Shown: one piece after another, positions 63,168 to 64,000 of the stretch
How the letters are laid out: each line of letters starts with the position of its first letter
How positions within the stretch are numbered: the first letter of the stretch is position 1
Source: Rubricoccus sp963708165
GTDB lineage: Bacteria; Bacteroidota; Rhodothermia; Rhodothermales; Rubricoccaceae
DNA length: 64,000 bases
Reading direction: 5' to 3'
Assembly: GCA_963708165.1 (NCBI GenBank)
Contig: OY970187.1
Coordinates: 3,038,001 to 3,102,000 of the forward strand
Program-made: the position numbers and the translations under genes
Notes under the pieces: model-generated
The model's input: only the letters and a program-made list of their open reading frames with translations
Told to the model about the DNA's origin: nothing
Database searches by the model: none

Positions 63168-64000
63168 CTACCAGCGCTCGCGGTCAGCGTCTTCGGACAT
63201 GCCGAGGTCCGCGTAGGCCACCAGGGCGGGGAAGAGGGGCAAGAGGTAGCGCTGGCTCGTCACGAGGTAGGGCATCCCGCCGCCGCCCGTGCCACCGCCG
63301 CCCTCCACGTGGCGCCGTACCGCGCGGCGGTGGATCGTCAAAAAGCTGTCAGCGTCCGGCGCGTGCAGCGCGAGGTCGGTCGCGACCAGGCGGTCGAGCA
63401 CAAAGCTCAGGCACGTTCCCGCCAGAGGCCCGTGCAGCGCCGCGGCGCCGCGGCGCGCGTCGCCCAGCCTCTGGCGGCGGTCGTTCTCCGCATCGGCCGC
63501 GTTCGCGAGAGCCAACCGGAACGCCTCGGCCACGCCAGAGGCCTCTGGCGACTGTCCCAGGGTTTGGCGAAAGCGCGTGGTGCTGCGCTCCACCTCGTCG
63601 GGGTAGAGGGTGCGGATGCGCGGCGGCTCGCCAGAGGCGTGTGCGGGCAAGGCGCGCGAGCACAGCGTGCGCCAGAGGATCGAGCCGCGCGACGATGGCC
63701 TGAGGCGAGTCCTCGGCAGGGAACGCGCGCGAGTGCCCCCCCTGGAGCACGAGCGGATCGCCCAGCCCGACGTGCCCGACGGGGCAGCCGGTGTACGCCT
63801 GTCCGAAGGAGCCGCCGGGAAAGACGGGCAGATCCAGCAGCGGCCCTTTCGCGAGCGCGCGCTGGATGAGCCGAAGCTGCGCCGTCTGGAACCCGCTCGA
63901 CGGCGCGAGCGCATCGCGGAACAGTGCAAACTCGATAGACGAAAACAGCACATCGTCGTCCTCGCCCTTGCCGACGTACGGCATCAACGCCGGAAGCACG
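63168..64000 (-). pseudogene. Tryptophan 2,3-dioxygenase family protein, 5' end beyond the window, frameshifted
   Basis: The frame entering from the right edge has FSSIEFALFRDALAPSSGFQTAQLRLIQRAL, the SGFQS signature of TDO. Near 63640-63660 one extra base shifts the frame; the remainder has LPAHASGEPPRIRTLYPDEV, FLTIHRRAVRRHVEGGGGTGGGGMPYL (TDO-type H/R and GTGG motif) and ends RERW at 63168. The heme enzyme opens the indole ring of tryptophan to N-formylkynurenine. The start lies outside the window. Confidence 0.82.

Overview
The window is high-GC, gene-dense bacterial chromosome. Two proteins end in type IX secretion (Por) sorting domains, and there are CotH/lamin-tail, GWxTD and gliding-type lipoprotein families. 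This points to the Bacteroidota/Rhodothermota side of the tree, most likely a marine Rhodothermales relative such as Rubricoccaceae. That assignment is inference from gene content. No rRNA, tRNA, CRISPR array, transposase or prophage was found.

The dominant feature is not a gene. The 9-mer CGCCAGAGG / CCTCTGGCG occurs about once per 165 bp (17 copies counted in the first 2.8 kb), inside genes in every reading frame and between genes. Two copies often fuse into the 18-bp palindrome GCCTCTGGCGCCAGAGGC. All ten convergent gene junctions carry either a motif palindrome (seven) or an ordinary GC-hairpin terminator (three), so the palindrome probably ends transcripts. The layout resembles DNA-uptake sequences or highly iterated palindromes, but is denser than the uptake sequences I know.

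Layout. 0-10.4 kb: end of ptsI, a sugar-phosphate isomerase, a small Lys-rich protein, a DUF433/DUF5615 toxin-antitoxin-like pair, a surface metallopeptidase-propeller-barrel protein with a PQQ-propeller lipoprotein and a PEGA-like protein, prfA, and a membrane protein. 10.4-24 kb: mostly minus strand, with two tandem WCGNS thioredoxin-like genes, rsmI, an RCK channel, a J-domain/DnaK-SBD fusion, an M20 hydrolase, a plus-strand penicillin-acylase-like enzyme, a GWxTD protein, an M28 peptidase and a DUF58 protein. 24-36 kb: rimK, lipoproteins, an FeS photolyase relative, an SDR, fasciclin, maf, an Lnt-like protein lacking all catalytic residues, an orphan ParA, rhodanese, an acyl-ACP thioesterase and an FKBP. 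36-48.6 kb: CotH/LTD protein, acyl-CoA synthetase, a three-gene LEA-like/holin-like/DUF3618 stress set, a porin, hmgA and hppD (tyrosine breakdown), a transporter and a GNAT. 48.7-58.3 kb: a tightly coupled plus-strand operon (UbiA prenyltransferase, rifampin-phosphotransferase-like dikinase, unknown, BtaA-like DUF3419, polyprenol-kinase-like, GNAT, AMP ligase) that looks like an undescribed isoprenoid or lipid pathway. 58.3-64 kb: small proteins, an FAH-family hydrolase, PspC, 5-FTHF cyclo-ligase, an AhpD-like protein and a tryptophan 2,3-dioxygenase cut by the window end.

Ten genes carry a single-base frameshift, eight of them one base too many. That fits residual sequencing error at least as well as real decay, so these genes are annotated across the shift and flagged.
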